From: Clostridium thermobutyricum
Lineage (GTDB): Bacteria > Bacillota > Clostridia > Ch29
Assembly: GCA_016842005.1 (NCBI GenBank)
Contig: JAENYD010000003.1
Coordinates: 62,001-126,000 of the forward strand
Direction: 5' to 3'
DNA: 64,000 nt
Positions 49,231 to 58,296 of this stretch are shown here, one piece after another. The notes below the pieces were generated by a model. The model ran no database searches and had not been told where the DNA came from. It was given only the letters and a program-made list of their open reading frames with translations. Position numbers and translations under genes: made by a program. Every line of letters starts with the position of its first letter. Within the stretch, counting starts at the first letter, position 1.

Positions 49231-49431
49231 ATGAGCAAGGTGACCGTTGATACGGCATTGTGCAAGAGATGTGGCATTTGTATCGAGTTCTGTCCTGTCG
49301 GGGTATTTGTCCGGGAGACTGACGGCACACCGGTACCGCAGTACCAGGATAAATGTACCGGATGCAGACTGTGTGTCCTGAGATGCCCGGACTTTGCCAT
49401 AGAAGTGGAGGTGTTGGGAGATGACAGATAA
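49231..49431 (+). CDS. 4Fe-4S ferredoxin-like delta subunit of 2-oxoacid oxidoreductase
   Basis: CKRCGICIEFCPVGVF ... CTGCRLCVLRCPDFAIEV two 4Fe-4S motifs. Confidence 0.92.
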   Translation: MSKVTVDTALCKRCGICIEFCPVGVFVRETDGTPVPQYQDKCTGCRLCVLRCPDFAIEVEVLGDDR

Positions 49432-50566
49432 CAGGCAGGTGAAATTCATACAGGGAAATGAAGCCATTGCGGAGGGGGCGTTTGCGGCAGGAGCCCGGTT
49501 TTATGCAGGTTATCCCATAACACCGTCTTCTGAAATAGCCGAAATGGCATCCAGGCGGCTGCCCAAGCTGGGAGGAGTATATGTGCAGATGGAAGACGAG
49601 CTGGGAAGTATGGCTGCTATAATAGGGGCTTCACTGTCAGGCAGGAAGTCCTTCACCGCCACCAGCGGACCCGGATTTTCCCTCATGCAGGAGAACCTGG
49701 GAGTAGCGGTTATGGCCGAGGTGCCCTGTGTAATAATAAATGTCCAGCGTTCAGGGCCCAGTACCGGACTGGCCACAAAACCGGCCCAGGGGGATGTGCT
49801 GCAGAGCCGATGGGGTACCCACGGGGACCATGGAATAATAGTAATCTCACCGTCTTCGGTTCAGGACTGTTTTGATCTGACGGTCCGGGCCTTTAATCTG
49901 GCGGAGAAATACAGGACTCCCGTTATTTTGCTGGCAGATGAGATAGTGGGGCATATGAGGGAGAAAGTTGTGCTTAGGGAGATGAAGCCTTATGAGATAG
50001 TTGAACGCAGAAAGCCCACAGGAAGTCCGGAGGATTACAGGCCCTTCGGTTCTAATGGGGAAATAGCGCCCCTGGCTGCCTACGGCAGCGAATATGTATT
50101 CAAAGTCTCCGGCTCTATGCACGACGAGACAGGTAATGCCTGCAGCAGGCCGGAAAATGCAGATAAATTCATAAGGCATTTAACCGACAAAATCGACAAG
50201 AACAGAAGGGATATCATAATAACCAGGGAATACAACCTTGATGACGCGGAATATGTGATAATCACTTTCGGGTGTACTGCCCGCTCCGCCCTGGCCGCCA
50301 TGGAAATGGCCCGCAGTAAAGGGAGAAAGGTAGGGGTATTTCAGCTGGTGACCCTGTGGCCCTTTGCCGATGAACAGGTAAGAGAAATATGCCTGAGGTC
50401 AAAAGGCATAATTGTGCCGGAACTGAACCTCGGGCAGATAATAAGGGAAGTGCAGAGGGTAAATGACAGCAAGGTGCCCGTTCTGGGCGTGAATAAAGTA
50501 AACAGCCTGCCCATTACTCCGTACGAAATACTGGATGCTGTTGAGGAGGTGGAAAAATGCCGGTAA
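49421..50566 (+). CDS. 2-oxoacid:acceptor oxidoreductase alpha subunit
   Basis: FIQGNEAIAEGAFAAGARFYAGYPITPSSEIAE; TSGPGFSLMQENLG. Confidence 0.93.
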   Translation: MTDNRQVKFIQGNEAIAEGAFAAGARFYAGYPITPSSEIAEMASRRLPKLGGVYVQMEDELGSMAAIIGASLSGRKSFTATSGPGFSLMQENLGVAVMAEVPCVIINVQRSGPSTGLATKPAQGDVLQSRWGTHGDHGIIVISPSSVQDCFDLTVRAFNLAEKYRTPVILLADEIVGHMREKVVLREMKPYEIVERRKPTGSPEDYRPFGSNGEIAPLAAYGSEYVFKVSGSMHDETGNACSRPENADKFIRHLTDKIDKNRRDIIITREYNLDDAEYVIITFGCTARSALAAMEMARSKGRKVGVFQLVTLWPFADEQVREICLRSKGIIVPELNLGQIIREVQRVNDSKVPVLGVNKVNSLPITPYEILDAVEEVEKCR

Positions 50567-51381
50567 TGAAGTATGATGATTATCTGCTGAAGGATAAACT
50601 GCCCCTTTTCTGGTGCGCAGGCTGCGGCAACGGGAATGTGCTGGGAGCCATCGTAAGGGCCTTTGAAGAACTGCAGATGGACAGGAGAAAAACCGTTGTT
50701 GTCACGGGCATAGGCTGCTGGGGAAAGGCGGATGACTATATAGACACCAATACCTTTCACGGTACCCACGGCAGGGCCCTGGCCTTTGCAACCGGGATAA
50801 AGCTGGCCAACCCGGAGCTCAAGGTACTGGCACTGATGGGAGATGGCGACGGTGCCACAATAGGGGGCAATCACCTTATCCATGCCGCCAGGAGAAATGT
50901 AGACATTACGGCAATTTTGGTCAACAACCTCAACTACGGAATGACCGGGGGCCAGTATTCGGGTACCACACCGGAAGACAGCTACACTTCAACATCAAGA
51001 TACGGCCATGTGGAGCAGGGATTCGACCTCTGCAGGCTTGTGGAGGCCTCAGGGGCGCCCTATGTTGCCAGAGGTTCGGTTTACGGCATAGTCCAGCTTC
51101 AGAGACTTATTATAGAAGCCATAAATAAAAAGGGTTTTTCCTTTGTCGAGGTGATAGCACCCTGTCCCACCCATTTTGGGAGATTGAACGGTATGAAAAC
51201 TGTTTCCGAGATGCTGCACTGGATCAAGGGAAATTCGGTTTCCGTAAAAAAAGCGGATATGCTGCTGCCGGAAGAAAGGGAGAAAAAATTTGTCATGGGC
51301 AAATTTATTGACAGAAATATTGATGACTACAGTACCAAATACCGCAAAATGTCTCAAATGGCAAGAAGTTCTGAAAGGTGA
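50557..51381 (+). CDS. 2-oxoacid:ferredoxin oxidoreductase beta subunit (TPP-binding)
   Basis: FWCAGCGNGNVLGAIVRAFEEL; MGDGDGATIGGNHLIHAARRNVDITAILVNNLNYGMTGGQYS. Confidence 0.93.
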   Translation: MPVMKYDDYLLKDKLPLFWCAGCGNGNVLGAIVRAFEELQMDRRKTVVVTGIGCWGKADDYIDTNTFHGTHGRALAFATGIKLANPELKVLALMGDGDGATIGGNHLIHAARRNVDITAILVNNLNYGMTGGQYSGTTPEDSYTSTSRYGHVEQGFDLCRLVEASGAPYVARGSVYGIVQLQRLIIEAINKKGFSFVEVIAPCPTHFGRLNGMKTVSEMLHWIKGNSVSVKKADMLLPEEREKKFVMGKFIDRNIDDYSTKYRKMSQMARSSER

Positions 51382-51393
51382 GAGGTGAGTTAT

Positions 51394-51933
51394 ATGAGGG
51401 ATAGATGGGAAATAATTCTGAGCGGCGTCGGAGGACAGGGTTTGATAGTGGCCGGGACCATACTTGGAGAGGCAGCTACCGTATATGAAGGGAAAAATGC
51501 GACTCTCACATCTTCCTATGGGGTTGAAACAAGGGGTACCTTTACAAAGTCGGATGTAATCATCAGCAGGGGAGAGATTTTTTATCCCGAGGTCCTGAAG
51601 GAAGATCTGGTGCTGGCTCTTGCACCGGCGGCATATGACAGGTACGCTTCGGTCATTGAACAAGGTGCGGTATTAATATACGACAGCAGCATGATACAGG
51701 ATGTGAGGTCGTCAGAGGTGAATGGGCAGGGCTATCCCATTACGGTAGCTGCCAGGGAACTGGGCAGTGAAACAGTGGCCAATATCATTGCAATAGGGAT
51801 AATTACAAAAATTACCGGAGTCGTAGCCCCGGAATCGGTTTTGGAGGTGATAAAGGACCGATTCGGCAGCAGGGGAACAATGCTGGACCTGAATATAAAA
51901 GCCTTTAACAAAGGGCTGGAATTTATAGGATAA
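51394..51933 (+). CDS. 2-oxoacid:acceptor oxidoreductase gamma subunit
   Basis: IILSGVGGQGLIVAGTILGEAATVYEGKNATLTSSYGVETRGTFTKSDVIIS. Confidence 0.92.
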   Translation: MRDRWEIILSGVGGQGLIVAGTILGEAATVYEGKNATLTSSYGVETRGTFTKSDVIISRGEIFYPEVLKEDLVLALAPAAYDRYASVIEQGAVLIYDSSMIQDVRSSEVNGQGYPITVAARELGSETVANIIAIGIITKITGVVAPESVLEVIKDRFGSRGTMLDLNIKAFNKGLEFIG

Positions 51934-52041
51934 AAGAATGAGCAAAGGCCTTTCATAGATTGAAGGGCTTTTTATTTTTGAAATAAATTGTTCAGACTAA
52001 AAAAACCGCCCTGTGAAAAACTATAGAAGGGAGGTGAACAA

Positions 52042-52545
52042 ATGAAGGCGGTTAAAGTTTTTACGGTTTTAATAGGACTGATACTTATAGTGGTTTTTGC
52101 AGGCTGTACTCCTCAGAAGAGGCCCATTCAGCAGGATAATACGACCAATCCGGCCAAAGTCCAAAATCCGGCTTCCACAGGGGGAAAAGATGCGTATACA
52201 GTAAAGCAGAAAGAAGAAAGAAACCTGGCGGCAAGCATTAAAAATCAGGTGGAAAATATAAAACAGGTCAGGAAGGCTTCTGTAATTATAATTGATGATT
52301 CAGCCATAATCGGTATAAATATTGCCCGGGGGCCGGCAACAGAGATGACACCGGGATTGAAAAGGGAAATAGAGAGCACGGTAATCAAAAGCAACAGTTG
52401 GGTAAAAAGTGTCACCGTAACGGCCGACCCCTATCTGGTAGACAGAATAGAGAGAATTGTACAGCAGACGGCTGCCGGCAAACCTGTAACTGCCTTTACC
52501 AGGGAAATAGCAGAGATACTGAGGCAGACCGGACCGGTCAGATAA
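52042..52545 (+). CDS. YhcN/YlaJ-family sporulation lipoprotein
   Basis: Lipobox VVFAGCT; ASIKNQVENIKQVRKASVIIIDDSAIIGINI... WVKSVTVTADPYLVDRIERI. Confidence 0.82.
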   Translation: MKAVKVFTVLIGLILIVVFAGCTPQKRPIQQDNTTNPAKVQNPASTGGKDAYTVKQKEERNLAASIKNQVENIKQVRKASVIIIDDSAIIGINIARGPATEMTPGLKREIESTVIKSNSWVKSVTVTADPYLVDRIERIVQQTAAGKPVTAFTREIAEILRQTGPVR

Positions 52546-52546
52546 A

Positions 52547-52571
52547 CAGCCCTACAGGGCTGTTTTTTTAT
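52547..52571 (+). terminator. intrinsic terminator
   Basis: CAGCCCTACAGGGCTGTTTTTTT. Confidence 0.88.
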
Positions 52572-52646
52572 TGCATCAAAACCAAACAGCCGGTTATTTA
52601 TTAATCATGCAGAGCATAAAAATTAATTAAAGAAAGGAGGGATCGC

Positions 52647-53837
52647 ATGAAAGATAGGATATTGCTGTTGATACCGGGACTACTGCTGGGAATACTGTTT
52701 GCGATGTTTCTGGTATGCAAAAGCCCCTTACAGTATATAGCAGTCGTGATTATGTGCCTCTGCCTGCTGGCCACCGCGTATTTTATACGGAAAATGCCGA
52801 AAAAAAAGCGAATAATACTATTATATGCACTGTTGCTGTTGGTCGGATATCTGCTGACCGCCGCGTTTGTAAGCGGGACCATGGGAGATATTGAGGCAGA
52901 GAATATAACGCCCGGAGAGGAGAAGGACAGTACTGCGGTTTTGCTGATTTCTCCGGGAGAAATAACCGAATTCAGGACAGAGTGGGCGGTTTACCGCATT
53001 AATATGATGAGAGAGGTGTATCCTGCCCGAACGAGCTGGTGGGGTACACCCTATAAGGTATACGGTATTAGAAGAAATCTGAAGAAGGTGGATACAGATA
53101 TGTTCTCAAGCACCAATCAGCAGCTGTACAACAAGGTAAAAGACGCCCTTGGAGAGCAGGTCTGTGTCTACAATGCCAATCTGTTCGGTCCCCCGTATAT
53201 AGAAACCGTAACAAGGGAGATACTCCAGGCAGGGCATAAAAGAATTGTGGTTCTTGAGAATTTTCTTATCCAGGAACCTTATAAAGAGGCTGTTGACAGC
53301 AGGATATTCGAAGCGGCCAAGGCCTGTAACGCAGACATAAAGCTGATACATACCTTTCCGCTGTGGAACCATGATGCCGTGGCAACCCTGTATGAGAACA
53401 GGATAATGGAAAAGATACAGGAAAACAATCCTGAAAAGGTCGGAATAATCTTTGTAGCCAGGGGATGCAGTACAAAAACCCTGGAGAGATACCGGGAAGC
53501 ATACAAGCGGGAAAAAGTTTTTCTGAACAAGATAAGGGAGAACCTGGTCAAAAACGGGTATGACAGCAGGAAGATTAAAACAGCGTATCTCAGATACAGG
53601 GACCCGGAAGTGAAGGATATGATAGAATACCTGCTTGACTCAGGGGTGAGCAAACTGGTGATAGTTGCCGCAGGCTTTGAGACACCCTGCATCGATACCG
53701 AATATGTTATCCCCGGGATAATAGATAAGACGGACATACCCGAAGGAATAGAGGTAGAGTACGTGGGAGCCTGGGGGGGAAGCGATATCCTTGTGAAGGC
53801 ACTGATAGACCGGTTCAGAATAGCCAATATAGATTAG
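52647..53837 (+). CDS. membrane-anchored protein with ferrochelatase/chelatase-like domain
   Basis: Three N-terminal hydrophobic segments, then STAVLLISPGEITEFRTEWAV..., FSSTNQQLYNKVKDALGEQVCVYNANLFGPPYIETVTREILQAGHKRIVVL, KLVIVAAGFETPCIDTEYVIPG...YVGAWGGSDILVKALID. Confidence 0.6.
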   Translation: MKDRILLLIPGLLLGILFAMFLVCKSPLQYIAVVIMCLCLLATAYFIRKMPKKKRIILLYALLLLVGYLLTAAFVSGTMGDIEAENITPGEEKDSTAVLLISPGEITEFRTEWAVYRINMMREVYPARTSWWGTPYKVYGIRRNLKKVDTDMFSSTNQQLYNKVKDALGEQVCVYNANLFGPPYIETVTREILQAGHKRIVVLENFLIQEPYKEAVDSRIFEAAKACNADIKLIHTFPLWNHDAVATLYENRIMEKIQENNPEKVGIIFVARGCSTKTLERYREAYKREKVFLNKIRENLVKNGYDSRKIKTAYLRYRDPEVKDMIEYLLDSGVSKLVIVAAGFETPCIDTEYVIPGIIDKTDIPEGIEVEYVGAWGGSDILVKALIDRFRIANID

Positions 53838-53879
53838 GAATAAGGGAGACTGTAAAAAATTCATGTTTGATAAAAATTA

Positions 53880-53930
53880 ACCTCCTTCTTGGCAAGCATC
53901 AAATAATCAAGCCGAGGAGGAGTTTTTTAT
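53880..53930 (+). terminator. probable terminator hairpin
   Basis: CCTCCTTCTTGGC...GCCGAGGAGGAGTTTTTT. Confidence 0.65.
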
Positions 53931-53949
53931 GGGAATGTACTTAGACCAG

Positions 53950-54005
53950 ACCGGACAAAGTCCCTGTCCCCTTGTCCAGACAAGGGGACAGGGACTTTGT
54001 CCGGT
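53950..54005. repeat. 56-nt palindrome (27-bp perfect arms, 2-nt loop), REP-like
   Basis: ACCGGACAAAGTCCCTGTCCCCTTGTC-CA-GACAAGGGGACAGGGACTTTGTCCGGT. Confidence 0.9.
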
Positions 54006-54106
54006 GTCCCCGGTTGTAAAATAAGCGGTTATATATTATTATATGGATAATTGAGTAGTATACTTAGAATACTAAAATAAGTGACTATGACTACATATAG
54101 CCATTA

Positions 54107-55411
54107 GTGAGGAGGATGGGTATGGAAGGTGTACATTACCAACAACAGCTGAAGGATGGAATAAACCTTTACCTCATAAAAGAACCGAAGTTCAAGACGG
54201 TATCTTTGAATGTATTCATGTACAGGCCTTTGGACGGGAATACCACCAAAAACGCCCTGCTGCCCCATGTCCTGAAGAGAGGCTGTGAAGGATTGCCGGA
54301 TATACAGGCAATAGAGACATTCCTGGGGGAACGTTACGGTGCCTCTCTTGACGTCAATGTGGTCAAGAAGGGGGATATGCAACTGCTGCATTTCAACAGC
54401 AGCGTTATAAGCAACAAGTATACCCTCAAAGGTGAAGGTGTTGTGGGGGAGGTACTCGACTTTCTGCTGAGATTAGTTACGGCGCCCTTAACCAGTGGCG
54501 GAGGTTTCAGGGAGGATTATTTTAACCAGGAGAAGGAAAATCTCCGGAAGCTGATAAGGGCAAGGATCAATGACAAGATTAATTATTCGGTGGACAGGTG
54601 CTATGAGGAGTTGTGTCAGGGTCAGCCTTTCAGCAGGTACATATATGGCAGGGAAGAGGACCTGGAGGGCATTGATCGTGAAAACCTGTACCGGTATTAC
54701 CGGGAGATGCTTGAGAAAGTGCCGGTGGATATATTTGTGGTGGGGGATGCCGATGAGGGGGACATTGATAGGATATTGAACAGACCCCTGAAAATAGGCA
54801 GGGGCAATGTATCCTATCCCCGCCAGCAGAAATCTGTTCCCGGAGACAATGGTCCCAGGGAAGTAATAGAGAGAATGGATATCAATCAGGGTAAACTGAC
54901 CATGGGATATACCACAGGGGTGGCCTATGGTGATCCGGATTACATCCCCATGCTGGTTTGCGGCAGTGTGCTGGGGGGAGGGCCCCACTCCAAGCTGTTC
55001 AATAATGTACGGGAGAAGGCCAGTCTTGCCTATTACACCTTTGCCCGGCTGGAGAAATTCAAAGGTCTGATGCTGATAGGGTCGGGTATTGAGATATCCA
55101 ATTACCGCAAGGCCAGGGAGATTATTGACAGGCAGTTGGAGGATATGGTCCGGGGCAATATAGGTGAATATGAGATGGAGGGGGCAAAGAAATCCCTTAT
55201 TAACGGTATTCTTTCGATGAAAGACAGCCAGATGCAGATGGTGGACTTTCTGATAAACAAGAAGATTTCCGGACACAGGATGAATACAGACTGTCTCATC
55301 AGCGGGATAGAAGAGACTACAGTGGAACAGGTTTCCGAAATGGCCGGAAGGATAAAGCCCGGAGTGGTTTACTTTCTCACATCCATAGAAAAAACGGAGG
55401 GGAGGAAATAG
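54107..55411 (+). CDS. M16-family peptidase-like protein (YfmF-like)
   Basis: M16 fold pattern without canonical HxxEH; GVHYQQQLKDGINLYLIKEPKFKTVSLNVFMYRPL; precedes an active-type M16 gene. Confidence 0.85.
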   Translation: MRRMGMEGVHYQQQLKDGINLYLIKEPKFKTVSLNVFMYRPLDGNTTKNALLPHVLKRGCEGLPDIQAIETFLGERYGASLDVNVVKKGDMQLLHFNSSVISNKYTLKGEGVVGEVLDFLLRLVTAPLTSGGGFREDYFNQEKENLRKLIRARINDKINYSVDRCYEELCQGQPFSRYIYGREEDLEGIDRENLYRYYREMLEKVPVDIFVVGDADEGDIDRILNRPLKIGRGNVSYPRQQKSVPGDNGPREVIERMDINQGKLTMGYTTGVAYGDPDYIPMLVCGSVLGGGPHSKLFNNVREKASLAYYTFARLEKFKGLMLIGSGIEISNYRKAREIIDRQLEDMVRGNIGEYEMEGAKKSLINGILSMKDSQMQMVDFLINKKISGHRMNTDCLISGIEETTVEQVSEMAGRIKPGVVYFLTSIEKTEGRK

Positions 55412-55412
55412 A

Positions 55413-56705
55413 ATGACCGCAGTTGCCAGAGAGTTGAAGATGAACAGGATCAGGGAGACTTTGCATTACAGAAAGCTGGACAATGGTATTGAAATATTTG
55501 TACTGCCAAAGGAGGGATACTCCAGGCAGTTTGCCGTATTTGCCACCAATTTCGGGTCCATTGACAGCCGGTTCAGAGTTCCCGGTGAACATGAGATAAC
55601 CGGTGTCCCCGATGGGGTTGCCCATTTCCTGGAACATAAACTGTTCGAGGAGGAAAAGGGAAATATATTCGACAAGTTTTCCAAACTGGGGGCGTCCGCC
55701 AATGCGTATACAAATTTTACCACTACCGCTTATCTCTTCTCTTCCACAAACAATTTTTACCAATGCCTTGAGATACTGGTGCAGTTTGTGCAAAACCCCT
55801 ATTTTACCCATGAAAATGTTGAAAAGGAAAAGGGGATTATCGGGCAGGAAATCCGGATGTACGACGACAACGGTGAGTGGAGGTGTTTTTTCAACCTTCT
55901 GCAGGGCCTGTATCACCATCATCCGGTGAGGATAGACATAGCGGGTACCGAGGAGTCCATTTCCCGCATTGACAGGGATATACTGTACAAATGCTACAAT
56001 ACCTTTTACCATCCCGACAATATGATGATATTCGTTGCAGGGGATGTTGATGTGGGCAGGACCCTGGAAGTCATAGGGAAAAATATTTCTTCCGACCTGG
56101 AAAGGAAAGAGGATATCCAGAGGTTTTATCCGGAAGAGCCCGGCGGGATTTACAGAGACAGGATAGAACAGCACCTGGCGGTGTCCCAGCCCCTTTTCAA
56201 CATCGGTTTTAAGGACAGGGATGTGGGATACGGAGGAGAAAAGCTCTTCATGAAGGATATAGGGACTTCGGTACTGATGGAAATGATTTTCGGCAAGGGC
56301 TCGGATATACACACCACCCTGTACGGCGAGGGCCTTATAAATGATACCTTCAGTTTTGACTTTACTTCAGAGACAGGTTACTGTTATTCTATTATGGGGG
56401 GAGAATCACCGGACCCTGACCGTGTGGCCCGGATTATTAAGGAGAAGCTAGGAGCGCTGAAACCGGAGGATTTGAGTGAAAAGGATTTTACCCTGGCCAG
56501 GAACAAACTGCTGGGCAGATACCTGAAGAACTTCAACTCCCTGGACTATGTGGCGGCCAACTTTATTGCCTATCACTTCAAAGGAGCAAATTTCCTCGAT
56601 TTTATCGACTGTCTGGAAGATATAAGCTTGGACTATGTCCGCAGCAGGTTTGAGGAGCATTTTATGCCGGACAATATGGTCCTGTCAGTAATTCAGCCAA
56701 AATAA
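55413..56705 (+). CDS. M16-family zinc peptidase (YfmH-like)
   Basis: GVAHFLEHKLFEEEKGNIFDKFSKLGASANAYTNFTTTAYLF: inverted HxxEH motif present. Confidence 0.92.
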   Translation: MTAVARELKMNRIRETLHYRKLDNGIEIFVLPKEGYSRQFAVFATNFGSIDSRFRVPGEHEITGVPDGVAHFLEHKLFEEEKGNIFDKFSKLGASANAYTNFTTTAYLFSSTNNFYQCLEILVQFVQNPYFTHENVEKEKGIIGQEIRMYDDNGEWRCFFNLLQGLYHHHPVRIDIAGTEESISRIDRDILYKCYNTFYHPDNMMIFVAGDVDVGRTLEVIGKNISSDLERKEDIQRFYPEEPGGIYRDRIEQHLAVSQPLFNIGFKDRDVGYGGEKLFMKDIGTSVLMEMIFGKGSDIHTTLYGEGLINDTFSFDFTSETGYCYSIMGGESPDPDRVARIIKEKLGALKPEDLSEKDFTLARNKLLGRYLKNFNSLDYVAANFIAYHFKGANFLDFIDCLEDISLDYVRSRFEEHFMPDNMVLSVIQPK

Positions 56706-56725
56706 GGTGAAAGAGGGGGGATTCA

Positions 56726-57457
56726 ATGAATCCTGTAGCATTTGAGGTATTCGGGATTACTGTAAGATGGTACGGTATAATCATGGCATCAGGGATTCTG
56801 GCGGGATTGCTCCTGGCCCTGCGGGAGACCAAAAGGCTGGGGTTGAACCAAAACATCCTGCTGGACCTGGTTATTTACGCCATACCTGCCGGAGTAATCG
56901 GTGCCCGTATATATTATGTGATTTTCAACTGGGACTACTACGCAGGTGATATATGGAAGATGCTCAATATCCGCGGGGGCGGCATGGCAATCCACGGTAC
57001 CCTTATAGCAGCCGTCCTCACAGGCATAATATATGCCAGGGTGAAAAAGGTCAGTTTCTGGCTGCTGGCGGACATTACCGCTCCCAGTATAATACTGGGC
57101 CAGGCCATCGGCCGGTGGGGAAATTTTGTGAACCAGGAGGCCTATGGCGCTCCCACCGACCTGCCATGGGGGATAATGGTAAACGGAGTAAAGGTTCATC
57201 CTACCTTTTTGTACGAATCCCTGTGGGACCTGGGGGTATTTTTGATATTGATGTGGTATAGAAAGAGAAAGAAGGTTGAGGGAGAGATATTCCTGCTATA
57301 CGGCATCCTGTACTCGGCCGGCAGGTTTTTCATTGAAGGTCTGAGAATGGACAGTCTGATGCTTGGCAATATAAGGGTTGCGCAGCTTATCAGCGTGATA
57401 ATAATAGCATCTGCCCTTTTTCTGATATATTACAGGAGGAAAAAACTGGTCCACTGA
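56726..57457 (+). CDS. lgt: prolipoprotein diacylglyceryl transferase
   Basis: GRWGNFVNQEAYG signature; HPTFLYESLWDLG; 243 aa multi-TM. Confidence 0.94.
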   Translation: MNPVAFEVFGITVRWYGIIMASGILAGLLLALRETKRLGLNQNILLDLVIYAIPAGVIGARIYYVIFNWDYYAGDIWKMLNIRGGGMAIHGTLIAAVLTGIIYARVKKVSFWLLADITAPSIILGQAIGRWGNFVNQEAYGAPTDLPWGIMVNGVKVHPTFLYESLWDLGVFLILMWYRKRKKVEGEIFLLYGILYSAGRFFIEGLRMDSLMLGNIRVAQLISVIIIASALFLIYYRRKKLVH

Positions 57458-57494
57458 GAAGTATTAATACCGTATTCTAAGCAAACAAAAAGAA

Positions 57495-57720
57495 AGGTTC
57501 TTGATGTTCACAAAGAACACCGGATTAAACCCGGTGTGAGCATGAAGACAATTATCTTAATCCGCTTTTTGGTGACAGGGCTTCATGAAAAGGCAGCGCA
57601 TGCTTTTAATGATTTAGCAAGGCTTAAGTTTCCTCTAAAACATTTTCGCATAAGTCGATTCCCATGAAGCCAATAAATGTTTGTCTGCAATAGGACACCG
57701 GACTAAACCCGGTGTTTTTT
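57495..57720 (+). ncRNA. candidate structured ncRNA / riboswitch-like leader with terminal terminator
   Basis: Hairpin ACACCGG/CCGGTGT at 57517-57537 repeated at 57695-57715 followed by TTTTTT; competing CATGAAG(57541)/CTTCATG(57581)/CATGAAG(57663) pairings. Confidence 0.6.
57695..57720 (+). terminator. intrinsic terminator
   Basis: ACACCGG-actaaac-CCGGTGTTTTTT. Confidence 0.85.
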
Positions 57721-57758
57721 CTGTGAAAAAATTTCTAATCAAGGAAGGATTTTTGGAA

Positions 57759-57805
57759 GTGGTATCGAAATAGTGGATATGTGGTTAAAAGTGGTACAAA
57801 GTGGG
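57759..57805 (+). promoter_or_regulatory. MraZ operator-like GTGG repeat array
   Basis: GTGG at 57759, 57773, 57781, 57791, 57801; last three exactly 10 nt apart (GTGGTTAAAA GTGGTACAAA GTGGGGGATA), upstream of mraZ. Confidence 0.75.
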
Positions 57806-57831
57806 GGATAGTCCCTGAATGGGGTGGAAGC

Positions 57832-58263
57832 ATGTTTTTCGGCGAATTTCAGCATTCCATAGACAGTAAAGGCAGGTTGATAGTCCCTTCGAAATTCAGG
57901 GAAGGCCTGGGCGTAACATTTGTTCTCACCAAGGGCCTTGATGACTGTCTTTTTGCCTATCCCCTGAACGAATGGAAAAATTTTGAAGAAAAACTGAAAA
58001 GTCTTCCAATCAGTTCCAGGGACGCAAGGGCTTTTGTAAGGTATTTCTTTTCCGGAGCTACCGAATGTGAACTGGACAGACAGGGAAGAATACTTTTGCC
58101 GGCCAATCTCAGGGAGCATGCCCGGCTGGAGAAGGATGTGGTTGTAATAGGGGTGTCAACCCGGGTGGAAATCTGGAGCAAGGAGCTGTGGGACAGGTAC
58201 AACAGCGATACCAATATGGGATATGACGCAATAGCGGAGAAGATGGCGGAATTGGGGATATAG
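57832..58263 (+). CDS. mraZ: transcriptional regulator MraZ
   Basis: [27 protein letters not shown]; second repeat [22 protein letters not shown]. Confidence 0.95.
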   Translation: MFFGEFQHSIDSKGRLIVPSKFREGLGVTFVLTKGLDDCLFAYPLNEWKNFEEKLKSLPISSRDARAFVRYFFSGATECELDRQGRILLPANLREHARLEKDVVVIGVSTRVEIWSKELWDRYNSDTNMGYDAIAEKMAELGI

Positions 58264-58296
58264 CCCCGTGTAAAATCGGATGCGGAGTTGAAGGGG

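Noticed and set aside
54488-56312. Long minus-strand ORFs across the M16 genes
   Set aside because: Antisense shadow ORFs of two clear M16 peptidases.
57579-57671. Cloverleaf-like segment resembling a tRNA
   Set aside because: 9-bp acceptor-like stem but no canonical D-arm, anticodon arm or GTTCRANNC T-loop; treated as part of the larger structured RNA.
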